This document shows, piece by piece, positions 25,398 to 32,682 of a stretch of DNA of 64,000 bases. Made by a program: the position numbers and the translations under genes. The notes beneath the pieces were generated by a model. That model ran no database searches. It had not been told where the DNA came from and saw only the letters and a list, made by a program, of their open reading frames with translations. Origin of the DNA: an uncultured Bacteroidales bacterium (lineage in GTDB: Bacteria > Bacteroidota > Bacteroidia > Bacteroidales > P3); NCBI GenBank assembly GCA_946406015.1, contig CAMJJD010000001.1, positions 96,814 through 160,813 of the forward strand. Reading direction: 5' to 3'. Numbering within the stretch: position 1 is the stretch's first letter; the number at the start of each line of letters is the position of its first letter.

Positions 25398-26035
25398 ATG
25401 ACGTAGTCGACAAAGATGCCGGGGGTCTTGACGTTCTCGGGAGCGATGCTGCCGGTGGCGACAATCTCCTGCGGCTCGACGATGACGGTGTCGGCGGCGG
25501 TGGCCATCATGGGGCTGAAGTTCTGCGAGGTGCCCTTGTATACCAAGTTGCCGCTCTCGTCGGCGATGTTGGCTCCGATGATGGCGACGTCAGCGCGGAC
25601 GGGTTTCTCAAGGAGATATTCCTTGCCGTCGACGGTGACCTTCTGCTTGCCGTTTTCGACCACGGTGCCAAGACCTGTCTGGGTCAGCACGCCACCGAGA
25701 CCTGCACCCGCGGCGCGGATCTGCTCGGCCAGGGTGCCTTGGGGCTGCAGGGTGACCTTCAGCTCGCCGGCATTCATCTGGTCGATGGTGTTGTTATTGG
25801 TGCCGATATGGGTGGCGATGAGGGCCTTCACCTGATGGTTGGTGATGAGTTTGCCGACGCCGACTTCGGGATAGGCGGTGTCATTGCAGATGATGGTGAG
25901 ATCCTTCACGTTGCGAGCTACGAGCTCGTCGATGAGTGCAATGGGGTTGCCCACGCCGAGGAATCCGCCCACCATGACGGTCATGCCGTCGTGAATCATG
26001 TCGGCGGCCTCTTTTACGGTGACAAATTTCTTCAT
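25388..26035 (-). CDS. atoD: CoA-transferase subunit A (AtoD-like)
   Basis: Alpha subunit of a 3-oxoacid or butyrate/acetoacetate CoA-transferase. 215 residues with VMVGGFLGVGNP (about 21-32, the CoA-binding glycine motif), TIICNDTAYPEVGVGKLI and the C-terminal GTSQNFSPMMATAADTVIVE. The catalytic glutamate resides in the beta subunit (AtoA), which is usually adjacent but absent here. With kal it suggests the last steps of lysine fermentation. A minus-strand promoter lies about 45 bp upstream. Confidence 0.87.
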   Translation of the reverse strand: MKKFVTVKEAADMIHDGMTVMVGGFLGVGNPIALIDELVARNVKDLTIICNDTAYPEVGVGKLITNHQVKALIATHIGTNNNTIDQMNAGELKVTLQPQGTLAEQIRAAGAGLGGVLTQTGLGTVVENGKQKVTVDGKEYLLEKPVRADVAIIGANIADESGNLVYKGTSQNFSPMMATAADTVIVEPQEIVATGSIAPENVKTPGIFVDYVIKG

Positions 26036-26080
26036 AATAGTATACTATTTTATTGTTTGTTGCGTTATTGTTTCAGCGTG

Positions 26081-26110
26081 CAAAGATACTATATTTTTTG
26101 CATATTGAAA
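26081..26110 (-). promoter_or_regulatory. Promoter for the CoA-transferase/kal operon
   Basis: On the minus strand TTTC (complement of 26107-26110) is followed by 18 bp and TATCTTTG (complement of 26081-26088). Confidence 0.5.
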
Positions 26111-26116
26111 AAAAAA

Positions 26117-26148
26117 TTTGCCCAGATGCCGAAATATGAGTAATTTTG
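26117..26148 (+). promoter_or_regulatory. Promoter for the exported protein at 26174
   Basis: TTTG at 26117-26120, 20 bp, then TAATTTTG at 26141-26148; the start codon is 25 bp downstream. Confidence 0.7.
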
Positions 26149-26173
26149 CACTTGAAAATTAAGACGTAAAAGG

Positions 26174-26806
26174 ATGAAAAAGACGTTGATTTTTGCCGTA
26201 ATAGTGATGCTTTTCGCCCCCTTGGCGGGTGCGCAGGAATATATTGAGCCGGTTGAAAAGTGGAAGGTGGCCGAGGTGTGGGGCATCAATTACCACGGTT
26301 GGTCGTTCCATCAAGACTGGGAAGTGGACTTCACTGTCGAGAACCAGGACGGCCGTTTCACTCCCACCGACGCCGAAATCGCCGAAGCCGAGCGACTCAT
26401 ACAGAAACGCATATCATACGTCAACCGCGACCATTACAACCAAGGCGGCATGTGCCCCGTCATCGACGAGCACATGCGCATGTACCGCCGTCAGTATGTG
26501 GGCTTCACCAACGACCGCGGTGACCACGTCATCTGGGTCAACTTCCTGTGGGACGATGAATTGACCGATGAGCGACTGGCCAGCGACGTGCTGCTCACCA
26601 CCGGTGGCTGTGGCCACTTCTGGCATCTGAAATGCAACCTCAACACCAAGAAGGTCTATGGCCTCGAGGTGAATGGCGACGGCGACATCCGCTACCTGCC
26701 GCGCGTGGCCAAACCGCAGCCTCGCATCAGCAAGCCTAAGGGCAACAAGAAACAGAAAGTCCGTAAGACCGGTATCATCCACTCTCCTGAAGAGAAAGTA
26801 TTCTAG
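26174..26806 (+). CDS. Exported protein of unknown function
   Basis: 210 residues with a signal peptide (MKKTLIFAVIVMLFAPLAGA). The mature protein includes a conserved-looking centre (QGGMCPVIDEHMRMYRRQY, TNDRGDHVIWVNFL, GGCGHFWHLKCNL) and a basic tail. The two cysteines around GGCGHFWHLKC could bind metal or form a disulphide. I do not recognise a family. The stop codon shares its last two bases with the left array of four-helix element 2. Confidence 0.7.
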   Translation: MKKTLIFAVIVMLFAPLAGAQEYIEPVEKWKVAEVWGINYHGWSFHQDWEVDFTVENQDGRFTPTDAEIAEAERLIQKRISYVNRDHYNQGGMCPVIDEHMRMYRRQYVGFTNDRGDHVIWVNFLWDDELTDERLASDVLLTTGGCGHFWHLKCNLNTKKVYGLEVNGDGDIRYLPRVAKPQPRISKPKGNKKQKVRKTGIIHSPEEKVF

Positions 26807-26836
26807 TTCGGAATTCGGAACTCGGAGTTCGGAGTT
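26805..26836. repeat. Left terminal inverted repeat (AGTTCGG array) of element 2
   Basis: Four 7-bp units plus four bases, ending directly at the ATG of the four-helix gene. It matches the reverse complement of 27196-27227 at 30 of 32 positions. Confidence 0.95.
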
Positions 26837-27196
26837 ATGGATAGAAGCGTTCTTCAACAAAAAAGCTACAACTTTGCTATTAGGGTTGTACGATTATATT
26901 CACATCTGCGCGATAATAAACACGAATATACCTTATCGAAACAATTACTCCGCTCAGGAACCAGCGTTGGCGCCAATCTACGAGAAGCCAAACGAGGACA
27001 ATCCAGAGCAGATTTTGCTGCAAAATTGACCATAGCACTCAAAGAGGCTGAAGAGTCTCTCTACTGGATTGAGTTGCTTAAAGAAGCAGGGTTGTTAACC
27101 AGCGATGAATTCGATAGTATATACCATGACTGCGAAGAACTAGTTAAAATGCTCGTGTCGGCGACAAAGAAACTATATGGGCCAGATACAAAATAA
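26837..27196 (+). CDS. Four-helix-bundle protein (S23/IVP family), element 2
   Basis: 119 residues. LLRSGTSVGANLREAKRG (about 37-54), AALKEAEESLYWIELLKEA-like sequence and a C-terminal helix match the second common form of S23/IVP four-helix proteins. It is less G+C-rich than the neighbouring genes. There is no room for separate regulatory DNA: the leader is the terminal repeat itself. Family assignment is firm from the SGTSVGANLREA motif; function is unknown. Confidence 0.9.
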   Translation: MDRSVLQQKSYNFAIRVVRLYSHLRDNKHEYTLSKQLLRSGTSVGANLREAKRGQSRADFAAKLTIALKEAEESLYWIELLKEAGLLTSDEFDSIYHDCEELVKMLVSATKKLYGPDTK

Positions 27197-27620
27197 ACTC
27201 CGAACTCCGAACTCCGAATTCCGAACTCTACTATTAAAGTTCTTAAAATTTGGCGTGGTAGGCGCTTCGGGGATGGTGGTGCATGGAGGCGTGCTCTACC
27301 TGCTGAAAGAGGTGGCAGGTCTCAACCCTTTTGTGGCCAACACCATCGGCTTCGTCACCGCAGCCACCACCAACTACATCCTCAACCGTATCTGGACCTT
27401 CCGCAGCCATGAGAAGCAGGTGGGCGTGGAGTACCTCAAGTTCATCCTCGTCAGTGTCGTCGGACTCGGCATCAACAATGCCACCCTCTGGCTTGGCGGA
27501 CGTCTGCTGCCCGCTTGGAACGACGACTGGCGCTTCTACATTCTCTGGGTCTTTGCCGTCGGTGTCACCACACTCTGGAACTTCTTCGGCAATATGTTGT
27601 TTACATTTAAACAGAAATAA
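27177..27620 (+). CDS. GtrA-like membrane protein
   Basis: 147 residues with four predicted membrane helices: KFLKFGVVGASGMVVHGGVL, VANTIGFVTAATTNYILN, FILVSVVGLGINNATLWLG and ILWVFAVGVTTLWNFFGNM. NYILNRIWTF is the GtrA signature. Members take part in flipping or transferring undecaprenyl-linked sugars. The only good start is ATG 27177, inside the end of the four-helix gene, so the first 16 or so residues come from the repeat array. This N-terminus is unlike normal GtrA proteins. It is followed 2 bp later by the aminotransferase. Confidence 0.85.
   Translation: MGQIQNKLRTPNSEFRTLLLKFLKFGVVGASGMVVHGGVLYLLKEVAGLNPFVANTIGFVTAATTNYILNRIWTFRSHEKQVGVEYLKFILVSVVGLGINNATLWLGGRLLPAWNDDWRFYILWVFAVGVTTLWNFFGNMLFTFKQK
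27196..27228. repeat. Right terminal inverted repeat of element 2
   Basis: Units AACTCCG x3, AATTCCG, then AACTC, starting within the stop codon of the four-helix gene. It is translated in the gtrA frame as [12 protein letters not shown]. Confidence 0.95.
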
Positions 27621-27622
27621 TT

Positions 27623-28825
27623 ATGGAAATCCTTTCAAACCGTATCCTCAATATGGCCGAGAGCGAGACTCTCGCCATGACCGCCAAAGCCCGCGAACTG
27701 AAAGCACAGGGCAAAGACGTCATCAGCCTCTCCATCGGCGAGCCCGACTTCAACACCCCCGAGGTGGTCAAAGAAGCCGCCAAGAAGGCCATCGACGACA
27801 ACTTCACCCACTATCCTCCCGTGCCCGGCTATGCCGACCTGAAGGAGGCCATCTGCACCAAGCTCCGCCGCGACAACGGCCTCGAGTACAAGCCCGAGCA
27901 GATTGTCGTCAGCACCGGCGCCAAGCAGAGCCTGTTCCAAGTGGTACAGTGCCTCATCAACCCCGGCGACGAGGTCATCATCCCCACCCCCTTCTGGGTC
28001 TCCTACAAGGAGTTCGTCCGCCTCGCCGAAGGTAAGTGCGTATTCGTGAAGACCAAACTCGAGAACGACTTCAAGGTCACTCCCGAACAGCTCGAGGCTG
28101 CCATCACCCCTCGCACCAAGCTCATCATGTTCTCTTCGCCCAGCAACCCCACCGGCATGCTCTACACCAAGGAAGAGCTGAAAGGCATCGCCGAGGTCGT
28201 GGCTCGTCATGAGAACCTCTTCGTCATGGCCGACGAAATCTATGAGCACATCAACTTCGTGGGCAAGCATGAGAGTATCGCCCAGTTCCCCGAGGTCAAG
28301 GAGCGTGTCATCACCGTCAACGGCGTCGCCAAAGGTTTCGCCATGACCGGCTGGCGCATCGGCTTCATCGCCGCCCCCACCGTCATCGCCAAGGCCGCCA
28401 ACAAGCTTCAGGGTCAGGTGACCAGCGCCACCTGCTCCATCGCCCAGAAGGCCACCGTCTGCGCCATGCTCATGGATCCCAAGACCAGCAAGGACATCAT
28501 CGATATGCGCAACATCTTCCAGCAGCGTCGCGATATGGTCTACAAGCTCCTCTGCGACATCCCAGGCCTCAAAGTCCGTCTGCCGCAGGGTGCCTTCTAC
28601 TTCTTCCCCGATTGCAGCTCCTACTATGGCAAGAGCTACAACGGCACCAAGGTTGAGAACTCCACCGACATGGCCTTCTACCTCCTCAACGAGGCCGGCG
28701 TGGCCACCGTCATGGGTTCCGCCTTCGGCGACGACAGCTGCATCCGCCTCTCCTACGCCACCTCCGAGGACCTCCTCCGCGAAGCCCTCCGCCGCATCAA
28801 AGAGGCCTTGGCCAAACTGCAGTAA
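27623..28825 (+). CDS. aspC: Aspartate aminotransferase (class I, PLP)
   Basis: 400 residues, fold type I aminotransferase of the Ib subgroup: ISLSIGEPDFNTPE (about 33-46), YPPVPGYADLKEAI, SSPSNPTGMLY (about 172), the DEIYEH loop (about 203) and the PLP lysine in NGVAKGFAMTGWRIG (about 233-247). It makes aspartate or glutamate from oxaloacetate or 2-oxoglutarate, which would supply the aspartate kinase seen at 1482, though they are not linked. A large hairpin follows. Confidence 0.92.
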   Translation: MEILSNRILNMAESETLAMTAKARELKAQGKDVISLSIGEPDFNTPEVVKEAAKKAIDDNFTHYPPVPGYADLKEAICTKLRRDNGLEYKPEQIVVSTGAKQSLFQVVQCLINPGDEVIIPTPFWVSYKEFVRLAEGKCVFVKTKLENDFKVTPEQLEAAITPRTKLIMFSSPSNPTGMLYTKEELKGIAEVVARHENLFVMADEIYEHINFVGKHESIAQFPEVKERVITVNGVAKGFAMTGWRIGFIAAPTVIAKAANKLQGQVTSATCSIAQKATVCAMLMDPKTSKDIIDMRNIFQQRRDMVYKLLCDIPGLKVRLPQGAFYFFPDCSSYYGKSYNGTKVENSTDMAFYLLNEAGVATVMGSAFGDDSCIRLSYATSEDLLREALRRIKEALAKLQ

Positions 28826-28852
28826 GTTTTCCCCCGGAGCAATGTTCCGAAA

Positions 28853-28960
28853 AGTTAGGTCGCACACGGCCTAACTGCCTCTCCCGCCGGTAGTGAAATC
28901 CAAAGAACGGGTCCCAAACGCTCTTCCTTGGATTCCACCATCGGCGGGAGTTTTTCTTTT
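28853..28960 (+). terminator. Two hairpins after aspC, the second followed by a T-run
   Basis: A small perfect hairpin (AGTTAGG 28853-28859 with CCTAACT 28870-28876) is followed by a large one whose 25-bp arms (28881-28905 and 28926-28950) pair at most positions, ending in TTTTTCTTTT. The second fits a strong rho-independent terminator. The long arms are more than a terminator needs. The rest of the spacer to 29070 shows no gene. Confidence 0.65.
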
Positions 28961-29074
28961 CCCGACTCAACTCTGAGGATGGTCCGTCTGCGGCCGGAGA
29001 AAACACGGAGGAGTCGGGGAGGTGGCTTGGGGAGATGCTGTTGGTCGGTCGTGCATGACCCAAGTGATAAAATA

Positions 29075-29105
29075 GCGGCGGCGCTGGAACTCCAGCGCCG
29101 CCGCC
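29075..29105 (-). terminator. GC-rich palindrome, terminator of the Ser/Arg-rich gene
   Basis: GGCGGCGCTGGA (29077-29088) and TCCAGCGCCGCC (29091-29102) are perfect arms with a 2-base loop; on the minus strand the hairpin is followed by a short T-run. It is 30 bp from the gene end. Confidence 0.7.
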
Positions 29106-29136
29106 TTGAAGAAAGTTCTATTGTGTTGTAGTCAGC

Positions 29137-30210
29137 TTAGTCGGCTTCGTAGATGAGGAGCTGGCCGTCGGCCCAGATGAAGAGCAGCGGGTCTTTCTCG
29201 TGCTTCTTGCTGATCCAGCAGCCGCCGTTGTCGGCATCGATGACCATGTTGCAGTACTTCTTGTTGATCTTCTGCTCGGCCAGCAGGTGGTCGTCCTTGT
29301 CGTAGACCTGCAGGTAGGTGCTGCCGCCGTCGCGGACGATGGCGTACATGATGTCGCCGCTGATGCCGTAGGTGATCATGTCGACGTGGTAGGTGTCTTG
29401 CACATATTGGCGCACCACGACTACGTCGGTCACGTGGTAGTCATACCAGTAGCTGTTGCAGTAGTGCCAGAAGCCGGGCCAGTACCAGGGACGCGGGGGG
29501 AGGGGGTCCCAGTAGACGGGGTGGCAGTGCACGATGTGGTGGTGCCAGGGGTGGTAGAAGTAGGGGGCGGGGTGGATAGGACGGTGGCTGGGGGGCATGA
29601 CGCCGCCGGGACGACCCGGACGGGCGTAGGAGGGGGTGCCGGAGGGGCGACCCGATGCTGCCACCGTACCGGCGGGGGCGGTGCGCGGGCTGCCGCCTAC
29701 GCGGCTGCCGCCACGTTCTGCGGGGCTGTTGTGGCCAGGGTCTGCGGTTCTGGCCATGGGAGTGGTGCGGCCTGCCTCGCGGCCACGCACGCCGGCGTGG
29801 CTGCCGCGGGCCTCTACGCCGCTGCGCATGGCGTGGCTGCCTTCGCTGCGGCTGACGCTGCCGCCCGAGCGGCTGGGGGCGCTGAAAGAGCCGTTACGGG
29901 GCGACGAGCTACGGTCGAAACTGGACGAGCTGCGGCTGGAACTGCTGCCTACTGTCGAGCGGCTGGGGCTGGACGAGCGGCTCGAACTGCTGCTGAAGCT
30001 GCTGCGGCTCGAACTGGAGCTGGACGAGCGGCTCGAACTGCCGCTGAAACTGCTGCGACTGGAGCTGCTGGAGGAGGAGCGGCTGCTGCTCACCGAGCTG
30101 CTGTGTCCGCCACCGCCGCTGCGGCTGCCACCGCTGCGCTGTGCCAAGGCCGGCGTGGCGCTCAGCGCCAAGGCTACCATTGCAAGTGCGATTACTTTCG
30201 AAGTTTTCAT
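29137..30210 (-). CDS. Exported Ser/Arg-rich low-complexity protein
   Basis: 357 residues. A signal peptide (MKTSKVIALAMVALALSATP...ALAQ) is followed by about 110 residues dominated by Ser and Arg (SSSSRSSFSGSSSRSSSSS), then a Gly/Pro/Arg-rich segment. A His/Tyr/Trp/Pro-rich patch (HPAPYFYHPWHHHIVHCHPV, about 218-237) and a globular end (about 255-357) with AIVRDGGSTYLQVYDKDDHL and CNMVIDADNGG follow. The low-complexity part is built from internal 15-bp-like DNA repeats. A cell-surface or envelope role is likely, but no family is recognised. The His-rich patch could bind metal. Confidence 0.75.
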   Translation of the reverse strand: MKTSKVIALAMVALALSATPALAQRSGGSRSGGGGHSSSVSSSRSSSSSSSRSSFSGSSSRSSSSSSSRSSFSSSSSRSSSPSRSTVGSSSSRSSSSFDRSSSPRNGSFSAPSRSGGSVSRSEGSHAMRSGVEARGSHAGVRGREAGRTTPMARTADPGHNSPAERGGSRVGGSPRTAPAGTVAASGRPSGTPSYARPGRPGGVMPPSHRPIHPAPYFYHPWHHHIVHCHPVYWDPLPPRPWYWPGFWHYCNSYWYDYHVTDVVVVRQYVQDTYHVDMITYGISGDIMYAIVRDGGSTYLQVYDKDDHLLAEQKINKKYCNMVIDADNGGCWISKKHEKDPLLFIWADGQLLIYEAD

Positions 30211-30295
30211 ATCTTTACTCCTTTCTTTATTTATTGTTTTTTCTATTCTGCTTTCACTTCCGCATTCTCACATTCTCCCGTTCTTTTTTCTGCTG

Positions 30296-30303
30296 CAAAA
30301 ATA
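30296..30303 (-). promoter_or_regulatory. Possible -7 element for the Ser/Arg-rich gene
   Basis: TATTTTTG on the minus strand, 86 bp upstream of the start. No good -33 element is visible at the right spacing. The rest of the spacer 30304-30549 holds no gene. Confidence 0.35.
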
Positions 30304-30549
30304 CAACCTTTCCCCGAGGGAAATTCCCAAATCGTCCCCTATTTTTCCTAGTAAAACATAATACATTATATTTGAGTGATATACATTTAATGCATACGTC
30401 TTGATAGTATAGTTGTTTTGCCGTCTACAGAAAAAAACTCATGAGTGGAGGTAAGACGAACCATTAACTTTTAATTTTTGGATTGCGATTCCCCAAAAAG
30501 AAAGACAGTCAATTGGCCGTTGGTCATTTTCGTATCACTAGGGTATACA

Positions 30550-30584
30550 ACAAAGGCATCCCCCAGGTTTGAGGATGCCTTTGT
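30550..30584 (-). terminator. Hairpin after metG
   Basis: Perfect 12-bp arms, ACAAAGGCATCC (30550-30561) and GGATGCCTTTGT (30573-30584), located 22 bp beyond the metG stop codon. The T-run is weak. Confidence 0.6.
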
Positions 30585-30606
30585 CTTTACGAATGTTATG
30601 TAATTT

Positions 30607-32679
30607 TCAACCCACCGAGCAGCCGGGGGTGACAAGGTCGCTGGGGGTGAGGAGGACGAGACGGCCGTCCTTGTCCTCGGCGCTGAGGATCATGCCCTGG
30701 CTCTCGACACCCTTGAGTTTGCGGGGCGGGAAGTTGGCGATGAAGCAGACCTGACGGCCTACCAACGCCTGCGGGTCGGGGTAGAACTTGGCGATGCCGC
30801 TGACGATGGTGCGGGTGCCCATGCCGTCCTCAATCTTGAACTGCAGCAGTTTGTCGGCCTTGGGGACCTTCTGGCACTCGAGGATGGTGCCCACACGGAT
30901 GTCCATCTTGCCGAAGTCGTCGATGGTGACCGGCGCCTTCACCTCGGCGGGCTTCCAGGCGTTGAGTTCGTTCTGCGCCTTGGTGGCCTGCAGCTTGTCG
31001 ACCTGGGCCTGGATGGTCTCGTCGCTGATCTGCTCGAAGAGCAGCTCAGGCGTGCCGATGGTGTGGCCTTCCATCAGGAGGTCGGCGCGGCCGGCGTCTT
31101 TCCAACCGAGGGCCTGCAGGTTCATGATGCGGTGCATCTTGTCGGCCGTGAAGGGCAGGAAGGGGGCGCAGAGGATGGCCAGGTTGGCGCAAATCTGCAA
31201 CGAGAGGTTCATCACCGTGGCGGTGCGCTCGGGGTCGCTCTTGACGAGCTTCCAGGGCTCGGTGTCGGTGAGGTATTTGTTACCCAGACGGGCCAGGTTC
31301 ATCATCTCGGCGAGGGCCTCGCGGAAGCGGTAGGTCTCAATTGAGCGGCCTATGCGCTCGGGGAAGGTGGCCATCTCTTTGATGACTTCGTCATCGAGTT
31401 CGGAGTTCGGAGTTCGGAGTTTGGAGATGGCGGGCACGCGCCCGCCGTAGAACTTGTGCGTCAGCACCAGCGTACGGTTGACGAAGTTGCCGAGGATGGC
31501 TACCAGCTCGCTGTTGTTCTTCAGCTGGAAGTCCTTCCAGGTGAAGTCGTTGTCCTTGGTCTCCGGGGCGTTGCTGCAGAGGGTGTAGCGCAGCACGTCC
31601 TGCTTGCCGGGGAACTCCTGCAGGTATTCGTGCAGCCAGACGGCCCAGTTGCGCGAGGTCGAAATCTTGTCGCCCTCGAGGTTGAGGAACTCGTTGGCCG
31701 GCACGTTGGCGGGCAGGATGTAGCTGCCGTCGGCGTGGAGCATCGAGGGGAAGATGATGCAGTGGAAGACGATATTGTCCTTGCCGATGAAGTGCACCAG
31801 CTTGGTGTCCTGGTCTTTCCACCACTTCTCCCAGTCGTCGCCTTTCAGCTGCTTGGTGAAGCTGATGTAGCCGATGGGGGCGTCGAACCAGACGTAGAGC
31901 ACCTTGCCGTCGGCACCCTCCAAGGGTACCTTGACGCCCCAGTCGAGGTCGCGCGTGACGGCGCGGGGCTGCAAGCCGGCGTCGATCCACGACTTGCACT
32001 GGCCGTAGACGTTGGTCTTCCAGTCGCCTTTGTGGCCTTCGAGAATCCACTCGCGCAGCCAAGGCTCGTCCTGGTCGAGGGGGAGGAACCAATGCTTGGT
32101 CTCTTTCAGCACGGGTTTCGAGCCGCTGAGGGCGCTCTTGGGGTTAATCAAATCGGTGGCGTTGAGCGAGGTGCCGCAGGCTTCACACTGGTCGCCGTAG
32201 GCGCGCTCGTTGCCGCAGTGGGGGCAGGTGCCGGTGATGTAGCGGTCGGCCAGGAAGCAGCCGGCCTCCTCGTCGTAGTACTGCATCGACACCTTCTCGA
32301 CGAACTTGCCCTCGTCGTACAGCTTCTTGAAGTAGGCCGCTGCGGTCTCGTGATGCTCCTTGCTGGAGGTGCGGCTGTAGATGTCGAACGAGATGCCCAG
32401 CTCGGCGAAGGAGTCCTTGATGATCTTGTGGTAGCGGTCGACGATGTCCTGCGGCGTGCAGCCCTCCTTGCGGGCCTTGATGGTGATGGGCACGCCGTGC
32501 TCGTCGCTTCCGCCGATGAACATCACCTCCTCGCCTTGGGCGCGCAGGTAGCGCACGTAGACGTCGGCAGGCACATAGACACCCGCCAGGTGGCCGATGT
32601 GCACGGGGCCGTTGGCGTAGGGCAGCGCCGAGGTGACGGTGTAGCGCTTGTATTTATGGTCTTTTTCTGTGTAGGTCAT
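30607..32679 (-). CDS. metG: Methionyl-tRNA synthetase
   Basis: Charges initiator and elongator tRNA-Met. 690 residues with HIGH at 27-30, a zinc knuckle ([17 protein letters not shown], about 153-169), the [10 protein letters not shown] site, the KISTS form of the KMSKS loop typical of Bacteroidetes, the anticodon-binding helical domain and a C-terminal OB-fold tRNA-binding domain ([15 protein letters not shown], about 590-605). A 30-bp AGTTCGG array is translated at residues 419-428 as KLRTPNSEL between catalytic and anticodon domains. It reads through in frame and the enzyme appears intact. Confidence 0.97.
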   Translation of the reverse strand: MTYTEKDHKYKRYTVTSALPYANGPVHIGHLAGVYVPADVYVRYLRAQGEEVMFIGGSDEHGVPITIKARKEGCTPQDIVDRYHKIIKDSFAELGISFDIYSRTSSKEHHETAAAYFKKLYDEGKFVEKVSMQYYDEEAGCFLADRYITGTCPHCGNERAYGDQCEACGTSLNATDLINPKSALSGSKPVLKETKHWFLPLDQDEPWLREWILEGHKGDWKTNVYGQCKSWIDAGLQPRAVTRDLDWGVKVPLEGADGKVLYVWFDAPIGYISFTKQLKGDDWEKWWKDQDTKLVHFIGKDNIVFHCIIFPSMLHADGSYILPANVPANEFLNLEGDKISTSRNWAVWLHEYLQEFPGKQDVLRYTLCSNAPETKDNDFTWKDFQLKNNSELVAILGNFVNRTLVLTHKFYGGRVPAISKLRTPNSELDDEVIKEMATFPERIGRSIETYRFREALAEMMNLARLGNKYLTDTEPWKLVKSDPERTATVMNLSLQICANLAILCAPFLPFTADKMHRIMNLQALGWKDAGRADLLMEGHTIGTPELLFEQISDETIQAQVDKLQATKAQNELNAWKPAEVKAPVTIDDFGKMDIRVGTILECQKVPKADKLLQFKIEDGMGTRTIVSGIAKFYPDPQALVGRQVCFIANFPPRKLKGVESQGMILSAEDKDGRLVLLTPSDLVTPGCSVG
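31397..31426. repeat. Heptamer array (AGTTCGG)x3 plus variant inside metG
   Basis: Units at 31397, 31404 and 31411 are identical and 31418 is AGTTTGG. The unit is the same as in the terminal repeats of four-helix element 2, 4.2 kb away. Confidence 0.93.
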
Positions 32680-32682
32680 TGC

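Larger units (their letters stand above)
26805..27227 (+). mobile_element. Candidate four-helix-bundle element 2, with 32-bp terminal inverted repeats
   Basis: 423 bp in total. The two ends are inverted copies of a heptamer array, and the single gene begins at the next base after the left end and stops at the first base of the right end. It lies between an exported-protein gene and gtrA. The gtrA reading frame continues back through the right repeat, so insertion appears to have altered its start. No target-site duplication or transposase is seen. Whether it moves by itself or is mobilised by another protein is unknown. Confidence 0.7.

Noticed and set aside
24973-27196. Diversity-generating retroelement, because Avd is a related four-helix protein
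   Set aside because: There is no reverse transcriptase, template repeat or variable repeat nearby, and the proteins match the S23/IVP branch.
26805-27227. 23S rRNA intervening sequence
   Set aside because: No rRNA gene is present on either side; the unit lies between two protein genes.
28797-29063. Open frame across the hairpin region after aspC
   Set aside because: It arises from the inverted repeats and has no start signal or domain.
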